A stretch of 64,000 nucleotides of DNA from Halobacteriovoraceae bacterium (GCA_002711995.1 PASN01000001.1:145018-209017), one strand, 5' to 3'. Shown: positions 1-9,525, numbered from the stretch's first letter. Notes: generated from the letters alone by a model not told the origin. Numbers and translations are program-made.

Positions 1-542
1 GCTAGGGAACTTTTAGTCCCCTTAACATGGCACACACCTTTCCCTACGCTTAGAAAAAGGCCATTTGATAGTTTTTTGTCACGACCTACCATGGCACCAC
101 ATGAAGTCGCTCCCACACTCTCAATAATCCCCAATGTCTCTTTAAGAAGATCCTCATCTAATGATTTAAAGTATTCACTGCAAAGGTTAAAGAACACCTT
201 CTCTGGAATGATTTGATCGCAGAAGTCCAAAAAACTCTTAGCTGATATGGAGTCATCTTCATCATATATTGATATTGGGGCCTTTAGATTAATCACGACT
301 TTGTCGGATTCATGAAACATCCATTCATATTTTGGTGATAGCTTTATTCTTTCACTTCCCAGACCGCAAAAATCCCCTAAAAATAGGATTTTGAGCTTTT
401 CAACGGGTGATTCTGTCAATCGAAAGCCTTCAAAGTCCAAATACTCCTTAGGAATAGACATGTCTTCAATCTGAGATTCAGATGGGAGTCCAGCAAATGC
501 CTTGCTAAACATTTTCAATAGATCTTGTTTTGTGTTCATCAT
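1..542 (-). CDS. CapA-like (metallophosphatase-fold) protein, 3' end cut by the window
   Basis: The frame is open from an ATG at 542 to the window edge, giving about 180 residues with no stop. It contains LFLGDFCG (a GD motif as in metallophosphatases), then KVVINLKAPIS, which resembles the NLE-P motif of CapA-type proteins, then FFNLCSEYF and a TLGIIESVGAT segment like the 'NNH..D.G...T...L...G' region of that family. Several metal ligands seem replaced, so it may be a divergent or inactive member. No signal peptide is seen and no strong ribosome binding site precedes the ATG pair at 542/539. CapA is linked to polymer or capsule synthesis; the role here is unknown. The family call is by motif memory only. 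Confidence 0.5.
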   Translation of the reverse strand, partial: MMNTKQDLLKMFSKAFAGLPSESQIEDMSIPKEYLDFEGFRLTESPVEKLKILFLGDFCGLGSERIKLSPKYEWMFHESDKVVINLKAPISIYDEDDSISAKSFLDFCDQIIPEKVFFNLCSEYFKSLDEDLLKETLGIIESVGATSCGAMVGRDKKLSNGLFLSVGKGVCHVKGTKSSL

Positions 543-678
543 GTTGTTTTTATACACAAGATCGACGCACTGCACACTGTGTTTTGTAAAATTTATTCCT
601 AAATTTATGTTTAGAGTGGTTGCGGGGGAAGAAAGTTTTAATTATTTAATAAGTCGAAAAAGGTAATATAATAAACAT

Positions 679-1473
679 ATGAAATTATTGACAATTTTTC
701 TATTTTTCAGCTGTTTAGCATCCGGCTACCTCCCTGAGCAGGTGTCCATTACGGACTATGAATTTAGAAGATATGTGAAGCCTCAGTTGAAAAGTATTTC
801 AAATGACTTCCAGACTCTTTTCTTTTCACTTAATTCAGCGCTTGCCCCACTTAAAAGTTCATACTCTGAATTTCGTAAAATTAACAAGTTAAACCAACAG
901 ATTCGAACCGACTGCCAAAGCAATGAACTTGAAGGGACATGCCTTGAACAGGTTCGCGCGCTGGAAAAATCTCTTTTAAGCGTATCCAAAACGATGAGCT
1001 CCATTAAGGAGATTGACTCCAAGTCAGTGGATGCAAAACTTGTATTTTCAAACTCCAAAGAAATGCTTGAACAATCCCTTGCCAGGAACATCATAAGAAT
1101 TCAAAACTTGAGTTTTAAATCAGAGCTTACAAGTTCAAAAAAGTTTGATGCAGGGAACTTTTGTGACCAGATAAACTACCTCTACGATAGGTTTAACACT
1201 TTTCTGTTTAAGAGCTCCGACGAAAGGTTTAAAAACGAAATCAACAGTTATTGGGCCAACTTTATAAGGCCAGTTGAAACTTACGCTATTTACAGAAGCA
1301 ATAAAGAATTCTTTAAAAAAAACATTAATGAGTTGAACATGAGATGGAACATGCTCCATGTCCGATTAACTAAAAGGGGCTATAAGCCTAACAAGCAGAC
1401 CTCCACTCTTCTCAATATCATGCAAAGACGCTGGGTCAACATTTTAAAGGTAAGCTTAAAGCCAAGAGGTTAG
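679..1473 (+). CDS. secreted hypothetical protein, 264 aa
   Basis: The N-terminus MKLLTIFLFFSCLASGYLP is a typical Sec signal peptide, with cleavage expected after about residue 16-18. The mature part is mostly helical, lysine- and serine-rich, with cysteines near residues 78, 87 and 162. I recognise no domain. It is transcribed away from the CapA-like gene and ends 26 bp before a convergent neighbour. Such unclassified periplasmic proteins are common in predatory deltaproteobacteria-like genomes, which is the only functional hint. Confidence 0.7.
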   Translation: MKLLTIFLFFSCLASGYLPEQVSITDYEFRRYVKPQLKSISNDFQTLFFSLNSALAPLKSSYSEFRKINKLNQQIRTDCQSNELEGTCLEQVRALEKSLLSVSKTMSSIKEIDSKSVDAKLVFSNSKEMLEQSLARNIIRIQNLSFKSELTSSKKFDAGNFCDQINYLYDRFNTFLFKSSDERFKNEINSYWANFIRPVETYAIYRSNKEFFKKNINELNMRWNMLHVRLTKRGYKPNKQTSTLLNIMQRRWVNILKVSLKPRG

Positions 1474-1499
1474 GCCTTCACTTTTTACGAACTAATATG

Positions 1500-1964
1500 C
1501 TAGGGCACTCGAAAGGTTTTGTTTTCATAAAGAAATTGATCTTGGCTTTGCAGACCTAAACTGGAATAGGGAAATTTAACATTGGTGCCACCGGGGAGAA
1601 ATCTCTCGCAACTATCCATTTTCACTCTATAAATTGTCAAAGTCTTTGATAAAGATTTCTCATCTCGGTCTATCAAAATTAGGAAGTCTTTACTTTCTGT
1701 GCAGCCTCCGCTCGGTGTAGCAAACTCTAGATAGTCTTGTTTAACCTTAAGCTTGGGAGTTAATTTTTGAAAGTTAGATAGTTTTTTAAACTTCTTAAGA
1801 CAAATCCATTTTTTATCCATACTGCCCTTCTCAAGACAGCCGTCTACCCGTGCTTCCAGGTCCTCAATACATTGAGACCACTCTTCAGAGAGTGTTGCGT
1901 GGTTCTTGCAATTGGCAAAACTAACACTTATTAAAAAAATAGAAGTAAGAAGGAATTTTTTCAA
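1500..1964 (-). CDS. secreted cysteine-containing hypothetical protein, 154 aa
   Basis: MKKFLLTSIFLISVSFANC is a clear signal peptide. The mature protein has several cysteines (around positions 19, 33, 43, 55, 89 and 118), suggesting disulfides in the periplasm. No family is recognised. It lies downstream of rpsU on the same strand but beyond that gene's terminator, so it is probably transcribed separately from the short gap at 1965-2002. Confidence 0.65.
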   Translation of the reverse strand: MKKFLLTSIFLISVSFANCKNHATLSEEWSQCIEDLEARVDGCLEKGSMDKKWICLKKFKKLSNFQKLTPKLKVKQDYLEFATPSGGCTESKDFLILIDRDEKSLSKTLTIYRVKMDSCERFLPGGTNVKFPYSSLGLQSQDQFLYENKTFRVP

Positions 1965-2002
1965 AACGACACTCCCGCCCCCTAATTATGCTTCGGAGTT
2001 TG

Positions 2003-2034
2003 AAAAAAGTAAACGGGACCCAATATAGGTCCCG
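2003..2034 (-). terminator. rho-independent terminator of rpsU
   Basis: CGGGACC (2014-2020) and GGTCCCG (2028-2034) form a perfect 7-bp stem with a 7-nt loop. On the minus strand the stem is followed by a T-rich tail (TTTACTTTTTTC). It sits just after the rpsU stop codon. Confidence 0.8.
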
Positions 2035-2040
2035 CTTTGA

Positions 2041-2259
2041 TTAGATTTTTGTTCTAGATCTGTAGTTTTTAGTGCTGGATTTTCTTCTTCTCTTCTCAGC
2101 AGCTTCAGCCTTTTCCAACTTTTGGATAGAAGGCTTTTTGTACTCTTTGCGTGAGCGGTATTCTTTTACAACACCGAAGTTGTCGCACATTCTTTTGAAT
2201 TTTTTGATGGTTTTATCAACACCAAAACGCTCATCAACTTTTAAATAGATATTTTGCAA
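2041..2259 (-). CDS. rpsU: 30S ribosomal protein S21
   Basis: The 72-residue protein has the S21 layout: an N-terminal strand with VDERFGVDKTIKKFKR, then FGVVKEYRSRKEYKKPS and a strongly basic tail rich in K and R. S21 binds the 16S rRNA 3' region in the small subunit and helps initiation. The length is normal for the family. The start is a TTG at 2259, supported by a purine-rich AAGGGGGTG eight bases upstream; no ATG or GTG fits. The gene is monocistronic, ending in the hairpin at 2003-2034. Confidence 0.93.
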   Translation of the reverse strand: MQNIYLKVDERFGVDKTIKKFKRMCDNFGVVKEYRSRKEYKKPSIQKLEKAEAAEKRRRKSSTKNYRSRTKI

Positions 2260-2378
2260 TTTAAATTCACCCCCTTCAAAGTGGCAGTAAAAGCAGTGTA
2301 AAACACTGGAAAAAGTAAAAACTTGGATAAATTAATTCAAAAGCTGTATATATGTCAACCATAGTAGAAGGAGCAAAT

Positions 2379-3623
2379 ATGAGAGAGCAAAGAGGCCTTT
2401 TTCAGGAAAACGAAACCACCCAAACGCCTCTGGCCTTTGAGATTAGGCCATCTTCTTTGGATGAATACTTTGGGCAGGAGTCTATCAAACGACGTATTGA
2501 GCGCCTGGACTTCAAGAGGCTCCCTCACATCATATTCTGGGGACCTCCAGGAACTGGAAAAACAACAGTTGCCGGCATTTTAGCAGAAAAGGCTGGCCTG
2601 GAGCTTTTCAACTTCAACGCTGTCATGGGCGGAGTCAATGATCTAAGAAAGCTCATTGCATCAGCTCAGGAGCTGAACAAACTCGAGGGCAAACGTTCCA
2701 TAATTTTTATTGATGAGATCCATAGATTCAATAAGGCACAACAAGACGCCATTCTTCCCTATCTTGAGAAAGGCGACTTTGTGCTCTTTGGCGCCACCAC
2801 TGAATATCCTCAAACTGCTCTTAATCGGGCCTTGCTCTCAAGAGTTCAGCTTTGGAGCTTGGAAATGCTTAAAAAGGAAGATCTCATAAAGATCATCCAA
2901 AGGGCCGTTGAGTTGAGAGGGCTTGAACTTACTGATGAGGTTGTAAACTTTATTGCAGACAACAATAACGGGGATGCAAGAGCGGCCTTAAATCAAGTAG
3001 AGATACTTGAGCAGAATAAAGACGTTATTGGGGAATTGAGTTTTGAGCAAATTAAAAAGCAGTTTCTCTTTTCTCAGAGACGCTATGATAAAAACTCTGA
3101 AAGACACTATGACGTTATAAGCGCATTTATAAAGAGCATAAGAGGAAGCGACGCTGATGCAGCTCTTTTGTGGCTTGCAGTGATGCTTGATGGTGGTGAA
3201 GATCCTGCATTCATTGGAAGAAGGCTAATTATTGCGGCCAGCGAAGATGTGGGCAATGCGGATCCAAGAGCTTTGCAAATAGCATGTGACGCTCACTACG
3301 CAACCAAACAAATTGGAATGCCAGAAGCAAGAATTCCACTCGCCCAGGCGACTGTGTATTTAGCACGGGCCCCTAAAAGCAACTCTAGCTACTTGGCGAT
3401 AGATGCGGCCTTAAATCATGTTAGAAATGCAAAGACTATTGAGGTTCCCACACACCTTAGAAATCATCACCCTGACAAGAAGAACTATAAATATCCCCAC
3501 TCTTTTGAAAATCATTGGGTTGAACAGAAGTATCACAATGAAGGTTCATCATTTTTCCAACCAGGAGAGCTGGGATATGAGAGGATGCAGTCGGACAATC
3601 TCTCTAAAATGAAAAAGGGCTAA
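2379..3623 (+). CDS. rarA: replication-associated recombination protein A (AAA+ ATPase)
   Basis: Walker A GPPGTGKT lies at about residues 55-62 and Walker B IIFIDEIHRF at about 107-116, followed by a sensor region (GATTEYPQTALNRALLSR) and the C-terminal MgsA tetramerisation domain (GGEDPAFIGRRLI, RAPKSN, LRNHH). RarA acts at stalled forks with SSB and polymerases. The length (about 414 aa) is normal. I chose the ATG at 2379 because AGAAGGAG precedes it by six bases; an in-frame ATG at 2352 has no such site. The next gene follows after about 36 bp on the same strand. Confidence 0.95.
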   Translation: MREQRGLFQENETTQTPLAFEIRPSSLDEYFGQESIKRRIERLDFKRLPHIIFWGPPGTGKTTVAGILAEKAGLELFNFNAVMGGVNDLRKLIASAQELNKLEGKRSIIFIDEIHRFNKAQQDAILPYLEKGDFVLFGATTEYPQTALNRALLSRVQLWSLEMLKKEDLIKIIQRAVELRGLELTDEVVNFIADNNNGDARAALNQVEILEQNKDVIGELSFEQIKKQFLFSQRRYDKNSERHYDVISAFIKSIRGSDADAALLWLAVMLDGGEDPAFIGRRLIIAASEDVGNADPRALQIACDAHYATKQIGMPEARIPLAQATVYLARAPKSNSSYLAIDAALNHVRNAKTIEVPTHLRNHHPDKKNYKYPHSFENHWVEQKYHNEGSSFFQPGELGYERMQSDNLSKMKKG

Positions 3624-3659
3624 TTGCCATTCAGGCCGGTTCCTGTCACTATTGTACTT

Positions 3660-4292
3660 ATGATTGAATACGTTATTGCCCATGACCCAGATGATAGAGT
3701 TATTGAAAGAGCGGTTAAGCTTTTAAAAGATGGCCAGCTAATCTGTCTACCAACAGACACCAACTGGATTGCTCTGGCCGACCCTTTTAACAAGAATGCT
3801 GTTGAGCAACTGTACAAGCTAAAGCAGGAAAATGTTCAAAAACATTTTTCTCTTCTCGTTAATGACATCTCAAAAGCAAGTGATGTGGCAATCATTGAAG
3901 ACTACGCTTTTAAACTTCTAAAAAGATCCATTCCAGGTCATTACACCTTTATATTTGAAGCGACTAAAAAAATAGCAAAGACACTCAAAGCATCCAAACA
4001 GGACAAAGAGATTGGCCTTAGATTTGTTCCAAGTGTTCTCGTTTCTAGAATTATTGAAGTCTTTGGAGCTCCTTTAATGGGCACAAACATCCCAAGAAAG
4101 ATCCTAGAAAGCTATGAAGGCAGTGATCAAATATACAGCTATATGGTGGAAGACAAGTTTGCTCACATACTAGGTATGATAATAGACCCGGGCGAGTTTG
4201 AATTTGCGGGAGAGAGTACAATAATTGACTTCTCTAATGGAGATGTTGAACTAGTTCGTGAGGGCGCGGGAGACGCATCTCTTTTCACATAA
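3660..4292 (+). CDS. Sua5/YciO/YrdC-family threonylcarbamoyl-AMP synthase-like protein
   Basis: The family fold is recognised by LICLPTDTNWIAL near residues 25-37, a K-L-K-x-E-N-x-x-K-H-F-S-LLV segment near 50-64, PGHYTFIF and GTNIPRK. YrdC proteins make threonylcarbamoyl-AMP for tRNA t6A; this 210-residue form is nearer YciO, which lacks the Sua5 extension. The expected PTDT-Y residue is tryptophan here. The ATG at 3660 is used, but no clear Shine-Dalgarno precedes it. It likely follows rarA in one transcript. Confidence 0.8.
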   Translation: MIEYVIAHDPDDRVIERAVKLLKDGQLICLPTDTNWIALADPFNKNAVEQLYKLKQENVQKHFSLLVNDISKASDVAIIEDYAFKLLKRSIPGHYTFIFEATKKIAKTLKASKQDKEIGLRFVPSVLVSRIIEVFGAPLMGTNIPRKILESYEGSDQIYSYMVEDKFAHILGMIIDPGEFEFAGESTIIDFSNGDVELVREGAGDASLFT

Positions 4293-4296
4293 AAAA

Positions 4297-5166
4297 CTAA
4301 ATCGTTTTATCTGCTTTTCTCTGCACCCCATTTTTTTTGTGCTGAAGATCTATAACCACAGTCATATCAAGCTCTTTAACAACTCCATTTGGAGATCTGT
4401 TTGCTTTTGTCTTGATATCAAGTCCTATTGAAGAAAACCTCTTCCCCAAGTCTCTCACTAATGGACTAAGCTCTTTAACAAGATCGTTGTATTGAGTGGT
4501 GATGTTTGAAAAGAATATTCTAGCGCCTAAATATGACTGGTTCTTATTCACCTTATATCTGTATTTCAAACCTTCAAATTCATTAGACTCTATTTTTTTT
4601 ATAATCTCTTGAGCACATGTATAAAGGGTGCTTGCTTCTTTTAGGTCTTTGCCGGCCACTCTTGCAATTGCACCACTTAGGGATTTGTCTGCTTTCTTGG
4701 GTGAGCTCATTAAGTAAGTATTGGTATCTTTAAGACGTCTCTTAATTGAATTTGAACGAGTTATGAGCGCAATCTCGCTAGAATGGGTGAGTTTTATATA
4801 TTTTTCAAAAGCTTTCTTTTTGGCGGTAAGCTTTTCAAGTTCTCTCTCAAGCTTAACAACATCTCTCGCCTTATTATTGAATTGCTCGCGCAATGTTAAG
4901 TATTTTTGTTCAAGATCTTTTGCTTCAACCTCTATGGCCTCCACTCTTTGACTGAATTGTTTCTCTTTCAAGAACTCTTCCTCAAGCATTTGGGAAAGCT
5001 CAACATTCACAGCTCTAAGCTTCATGACTTGGCCTTCAAGGACCTTTAGCTTGCCCTCCACCTGTTCATTATGCTTTGCCACCTTTTTATGTTGGGTGCT
5101 TAGCTGCTCTTTGCGTTGATTGAGTCTTTTTAACTCATTCTGTTTTTTTAAGACCTTGGAATCCAT
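4297..5166 (-). CDS. coiled-coil hypothetical protein, 289 aa
   Basis: Residues about 1-140 are almost continuous heptads (repeated KKQNELKRL, LEREL and similar), so a long coiled coil is predicted. The C-terminal third (YRYKVNKNQSYLGARIFFSN onward) looks globular, with no recognised family. There is no signal peptide, so it is probably cytoplasmic. The ATG at 5166 is preceded by GTGGAGG at eight bases; an upstream start at 5190 lacks this. It converges with the YrdC gene, four bases away. Confidence 0.65.
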   Translation of the reverse strand: MDSKVLKKQNELKRLNQRKEQLSTQHKKVAKHNEQVEGKLKVLEGQVMKLRAVNVELSQMLEEEFLKEKQFSQRVEAIEVEAKDLEQKYLTLREQFNNKARDVVKLERELEKLTAKKKAFEKYIKLTHSSEIALITRSNSIKRRLKDTNTYLMSSPKKADKSLSGAIARVAGKDLKEASTLYTCAQEIIKKIESNEFEGLKYRYKVNKNQSYLGARIFFSNITTQYNDLVKELSPLVRDLGKRFSSIGLDIKTKANRSPNGVVKELDMTVVIDLQHKKNGVQRKADKTI

Positions 5167-5233
5167 GGTAAAAACCTCCACTTCTATCATCTCGCATGCT
5201 GCAGGCGAACTCTAGAGGGAAGTCTTTGCTTAC

Positions 5234-7507
5234 TTATGGGCGTGTTAAAACACTGATTTTACTAGCATACGTGTTTGTCTCTAAGACTTTAGGATTGTGT
5301 GAAGGAGTGGCACTTCCCTCTTTAACCTGTCCACTTGAGCCCATATAGAGGTAATAAAGGTAATCCATTTCATTTTGATCGGTGATGCCAGAGTGATTAT
5401 CTTTAATATTCAGGAAACTTTTATACTTAGAGGCCAATGTGAACATTGTTGCGATCGCTGCGTTTCTAGGCTCATCCAATGTATCAACGGTGATCTCCGA
5501 GTATCTCTTACTGCCATCACCTGCTGGTGCCCTTTGATTAAAAAAGCTTCTCACATTTTTAATTTGAGTAAGACCTCTGGAGTTTTTATTTTTAAATTTG
5601 GCCTGAGTAATCGCCCCAACAGTTCCAGCGAGTTGTGGATTAGCAACCATAAGCGCGGCAGTTGTTGGACCGCTTTTAACTAAACTAATCACAGACTGTC
5701 CTATTTTAGATTCTTTAAACTTATAGAGATTCATACCCATTGTGGAGTCGCCTTTTCCAAAGCTTGACTCCGTCCCCATAATTCCAAACGCTAGTTTAGC
5801 AAGCTCATTATATTGTTCATTATTGAGTCCGGTGTCTTCCATTATAAAACGCTTTTCATCTTCCAACGTCTGCAGAAATTCTTGGACCTCTTTAGAGTCA
5901 AATCTTTCATCAGTGAGAGCAAGACGTATCGGCTTATACGTGGCAGGTGTTGGCCTTGAGAACTCAAAATCGTTTACGCTTTTCTTTCCCGCCACTCTTT
6001 TCAAACTGAAGTCATCGAACCTAGTTGGCATAAGTTTCAAATCACCCTCAACAACTTTTAATTCAACATCTTGGGTTTCCGGCAACACGACAAGGGAGCA
6101 ACCAGGCTCCATCATGCTTTTTATATTTTCTAAATCTTCTTTACTTACCTGAACTTGCCCATTGGTGGTTCTCGGTTTTGAAAGCATATTTTCAATATTT
6201 GATTTGGATTGTCCGATGGAGAAGTTTGACTCCCTTGTTGGATCTCTAGGGTTTACAAGCTTAACTCCATCGTCAGCGATAGCTTTTAAAGAGAAGACTC
6301 CTGCACCGGTCTTACCATTATACTTTGAGTCTTTATATAAAACATTTCTTTCATCACCAACCTTTGATCCCAACTGTATAGGCGCAGAATAAACAACTAG
6401 GGCCTTGTCATCGCTCTTCTTAACAACTTCAAGTCGAGCGCTAACTTTATCGACCACTGCCATGTGAGAACAGGTCTCATACTCATTGTTCAAAAAATGC
6501 TTAACGACTCTTTGCTTTTGAGGCATTGCCTGAATTTTTTTATTCTCTTCAACTAACTTTTGATGAGGCACCCACCCATTTGCCTCTTCAATTGGATTTC
6601 CATAATTTAGGATGCCAGCGACCTTTCTATTAATGATCTCTTTCGGAGCTTGCAGGTCTCTTTTTTGAAAGCTGGGAGTGACGCCACGTCTATGTTCCAC
6701 TAATACCTGAGAGGCCTCACTGCTTGTAAGGCTTCGACCTGAATACATATCGAAGACTTGGCCATTTTGGACCTTGGCCCTTTTTCTATCCGCCAAAAGT
6801 TTTAAAGTGAGCACAGGATAATCTTTACTAAGTTTTTTAAGCTTCTCTTTTGAGGGAAATTCCATGGGACTCTCATCTACAGCGTTGGTAATCATGGCCT
6901 TTTTTCTTGCTCTTTCAGATTCCAATTCTAAATCTACTGGAGCTCCAGAAATGTGAAAAACTTTTCCTTCCTTTACATAAGAATGGTTGCCCTCTTTAAT
7001 TTCTTTAGCAATCTCACTAAGAGGAAGGTCTTTTTCCTCATTAGCCACACTCACACTTTTCGACTTGTACTTTTTTAAAAAGTTCCGCACACCCTTTTTG
7101 ATAGGTTTGCCAGTCTTGATGTCATACAATTTATCTTTAAATTCAAATGCGAAAGCGTGCTCATGATCTTTTAGCTGGTCATTTAAAGTTGTGAGAAAGC
7201 TGTCTCTTTCATCTTCAGGTATATGGGAAACATCAACATCTTTATCAAATCTAAAGAAGCGGTTCCATCTTTTTGAAATCGCTTTGCCTGCGCGACCACC
7301 TAGGCCTTTTGGCAGCGAATACTCGCTATTCCACATTTCAGGAAGAAAATACTCAACTCCTTGATAGGTGAATGTTCTCTCCTTCCCTTTTTTAGTCAAA
7401 ACTCCTTGATCAATAGCATTGGCCAAGGACTTGGTGAATTTAAAATTCTCTTCAAGCTCTGACCTTGAAAATAGATATGGGGTATTGTCGAGAACGCGTT
7501 GAACCAA
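5234..7507 (-). CDS. lytic-transglycosylase-like C-terminal part of an interrupted large secreted protein
   Basis: Near residues 570-590 is FGIMGTESSFG and later SRGLTQIK, followed by a helical stretch with DEPRNAAIATMF and YYLYMGSSG. This is the order expected of an SLT (GH23-like) peptidoglycan lyase: catalytic Glu in ESSFG, then the G-L-x-Q motif. The large N-terminal part is not recognised. No signal peptide is present and the only starts near the front are TTG codons without a good ribosome site. The frame is identical to the upstream secreted gene (7556-8467) and the 48 bases between are open, so this looks like the second half of one gene split by a TAA. Confidence 0.6.
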   Translation of the reverse strand: MVQRVLDNTPYLFSRSELEENFKFTKSLANAIDQGVLTKKGKERTFTYQGVEYFLPEMWNSEYSLPKGLGGRAGKAISKRWNRFFRFDKDVDVSHIPEDERDSFLTTLNDQLKDHEHAFAFEFKDKLYDIKTGKPIKKGVRNFLKKYKSKSVSVANEEKDLPLSEIAKEIKEGNHSYVKEGKVFHISGAPVDLELESERARKKAMITNAVDESPMEFPSKEKLKKLSKDYPVLTLKLLADRKRAKVQNGQVFDMYSGRSLTSSEASQVLVEHRRGVTPSFQKRDLQAPKEIINRKVAGILNYGNPIEEANGWVPHQKLVEENKKIQAMPQKQRVVKHFLNNEYETCSHMAVVDKVSARLEVVKKSDDKALVVYSAPIQLGSKVGDERNVLYKDSKYNGKTGAGVFSLKAIADDGVKLVNPRDPTRESNFSIGQSKSNIENMLSKPRTTNGQVQVSKEDLENIKSMMEPGCSLVVLPETQDVELKVVEGDLKLMPTRFDDFSLKRVAGKKSVNDFEFSRPTPATYKPIRLALTDERFDSKEVQEFLQTLEDEKRFIMEDTGLNNEQYNELAKLAFGIMGTESSFGKGDSTMGMNLYKFKESKIGQSVISLVKSGPTTAALMVANPQLAGTVGAITQAKFKNKNSRGLTQIKNVRSFFNQRAPAGDGSKRYSEITVDTLDEPRNAAIATMFTLASKYKSFLNIKDNHSGITDQNEMDYLYYLYMGSSGQVKEGSATPSHNPKVLETNTYASKISVLTRP

Positions 7508-7555
7508 ATAATTTCTAACGACTTCTTCATCGCTTTGTTCGGTAAATTCAAAGAT

Positions 7556-8467
7556 TTACGGTGCGGGTAGCGGTTTTTCCTCTTTCTTGATCTCAATTTC
7601 TTCAATCTCTTCAGCTCCGGTGATCGTTCCAGGTACTTTGCTGTTTACGTGAAGCCAAACATCGTTGTAGCGCAATTGATCATGCAAATTGATCGTATTT
7701 GAATCCTTTATGACTTTGCCTATTAAGTTTAGAAAACTGTCGTCTATCGCCAGTTGATTTCCATCCCTAACCACACATGCCTGCAGGAGTGAAATACACT
7801 CTTCTGGAAGTCCCATATTCTTAAGAAGTTCCAATGCTTTTCTGTAAAGCTCATCTAGTCTTCTTTCCATAGTGTTAAGAATGTGTTCTTTGTCGTTTGT
7901 TTGCGCGTTTCTCACAGAAGAGTTAATGATCTTTGTAAAGTTAAGAATGCTTTGGTCGTAGGCACTATCCATAAATTGGGCATGGATGTACTGTCCCTCT
8001 TCTTCCGCTTCCTTCTCAGCAAGAATGGCAAGCATGCGCACGTCAGAAAGCCCTATATTAAAATATTTTCTCTTAAATGAGCTTTGCTCGGAAGATTGTT
8101 CATTAATGATATCTTTTATGTGAGGCAAGACTTTAGCAAGCGCTGTTCTAGAGAGCTTGTTTTCAGAATGATTAAAAAGTTCAGAAACCTCTAAAAAAGC
8201 GGGATCATTCTTCTTTTCCGACTCTACCTTTTTGACCATATCCAAAATAGTCTCTTCAACTCTAAACTGCTCTTCTGATCTTGAATGGCGCAAAGAGGCA
8301 TATGCAAGTCTGTGAAGAGTAATTCCGGCCTGAAGGTTTAGAAATTTTTGAAGTTTCTGTCCCTCAACATCGCCGTTTTTGATCATGTTCGTAAGGGAGT
8401 TCTCACAATCATTGGCCGATGCGAGAAAGCTCATAAGGACAAAAATAATTGCTAGTAAGCTTTTCAT
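7556..8467 (-). CDS. secreted helical protein, N-terminal part of the interrupted lytic-transglycosylase-like gene
   Basis: MKSLLAIIFVLMSFLASAND is a signal peptide. The mature part is helical and ends in an acidic, Pro-rich linker (EEIEEIEIKKEEKPLPAP) directly before a TAA at 7556-7558. After the stop the same frame continues with FEFTEQSDEEVVRNYL into the next feature. A proline-rich end like this is typical of an interdomain linker, not a C-terminus. Either the two halves are separate proteins or one roughly 1,080-codon gene carries a nonsense codon. Confidence 0.6.
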   Translation of the reverse strand: MKSLLAIIFVLMSFLASANDCENSLTNMIKNGDVEGQKLQKFLNLQAGITLHRLAYASLRHSRSEEQFRVEETILDMVKKVESEKKNDPAFLEVSELFNHSENKLSRTALAKVLPHIKDIINEQSSEQSSFKRKYFNIGLSDVRMLAILAEKEAEEEGQYIHAQFMDSAYDQSILNFTKIINSSVRNAQTNDKEHILNTMERRLDELYRKALELLKNMGLPEECISLLQACVVRDGNQLAIDDSFLNLIGKVIKDSNTINLHDQLRYNDVWLHVNSKVPGTITGAEEIEEIEIKKEEKPLPAP

Positions 8468-8660
8468 ATCTTCTTATCGTTTGTTTCAGGAGAGATCTTG
8501 ACTAATAATCTAGTGTTAGCTTTTCCTAATTCGCCAAATGTGACATAAATTTGTGGCAGATATAGGAAAAGAGTTCACAATGGATGTTCCAAACTGCCTG
8601 ATAGTCTTATGGGAATGATTTTGTATAGACTTCAACAAGGTTTAAGCATAAAATTCTTCT

Positions 8661-8816
8661 ATGGATAAAAGTGATTTGAAATTAATTAAGACTTTCTCGA
8701 ATGACTTTGGTGAAGTTTATGAAGTTGATCTCTCTTCAGCACTCGGCCAAGATTTTGACTATGATGAAGACTTAATGGCCTATGCCACTCACCCCTGCGA
8801 CCCTAGTTTAACGTGA
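8661..8816 (+). CDS. small acidic peptide, 51 aa (possible precursor peptide)
   Basis: An ATG at 8661 opens a 51-codon frame ending TGA at 8814-8816. The product is acidic in its middle (GQDFDYDEDLMAY) and ends ATHPCDPSLT with a single Cys. It overlaps the 3' end of the convergent gene by nine bases. It has no clear ribosome site; a CATAAAAT box lies just upstream. Its leader-plus-Cys-core look, 0.7 kb from a PqqD-like gene, makes a RiPP precursor possible, but a chance ORF cannot be excluded. Confidence 0.35.
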   Translation: MDKSDLKLIKTFSNDFGEVYEVDLSSALGQDFDYDEDLMAYATHPCDPSLT

Positions 8817-9446
8817 CCCCTTTAGTTTCTTCTCTTTCATAAAACAATCTTTAACGCTTTCACACTTATTTTTTACAGCATCCAGATTTTCAAGACGCTT
8901 CTTTAAAGACTTTTCTTCCACCGCCTCCACCTTCTTAAGCTTCTCAACGGATTTCACTTCTTTTGTTTTTCTCTCTATTGTGGTGAGAAGAAGGGGTATG
9001 CTATTCATAGGCATAGGAACCTCTAGACCTACCATATAGCGGTAATAATCTTTAAAATAGTCAGTTAGGGAAAACTTCCCACCAATATAGCTCTCAGTCT
9101 TCTCATCCAATTTCAAAATACAAAAGCCTGCTAAATACTTTGTTTCACTCGTTTCCAAGACTTCTGTGCACCCATAATTTTTGTTTTCTCCTTTAACAAT
9201 GAGCTTTGAAAGTTTCTTTTGAGGTATTATTTCTGCGATAAAATTTTCTTTATAAAAGTAGTACTTCTTAAGAGACTTTGAAAAGAGGATGTCAAAGGAG
9301 CCCACTTTTATTTCGAAGCCTTCAGGAGAAAAGACCATCACCTTCTCCAAGTCCTTCTTTTTTTCATAATAAGTAAGCTTAATCACTTGGGAGAAGCATG
9401 GAGAGGATAGAAGAATCAGAAGAAAAACCTTAATTATTGGCGCCAT
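8808..9446 (-). CDS. secreted hypothetical protein with charged C-terminal helix, 212 aa
   Basis: MAPIIKVFLLILLSSPCFSQ is a signal peptide. The mature N-terminal two thirds looks beta-rich (alternating KLTYYEKKK, EIKVGSFDILF), the last 60 residues a charged helix. Cysteines occur near 110, 125, 194 and 200. No family is recognised. The start codon is ATG at 9446; the upstream region is shared divergently with the PqqD-like gene. Confidence 0.6.
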   Translation of the reverse strand: MAPIIKVFLLILLSSPCFSQVIKLTYYEKKKDLEKVMVFSPEGFEIKVGSFDILFSKSLKKYYFYKENFIAEIIPQKKLSKLIVKGENKNYGCTEVLETSETKYLAGFCILKLDEKTESYIGGKFSLTDYFKDYYRYMVGLEVPMPMNSIPLLLTTIERKTKEVKSVEKLKKVEAVEEKSLKKRLENLDAVKNKCESVKDCFMKEKKLKGSR

Positions 9447-9525
9447 TAGAACCTACTTTTAATTTTTCCTAACCTCTTAAAAGGAACCCATAATAAGTAG
9501 AGTGAATTCATGATATCATTAGTTC

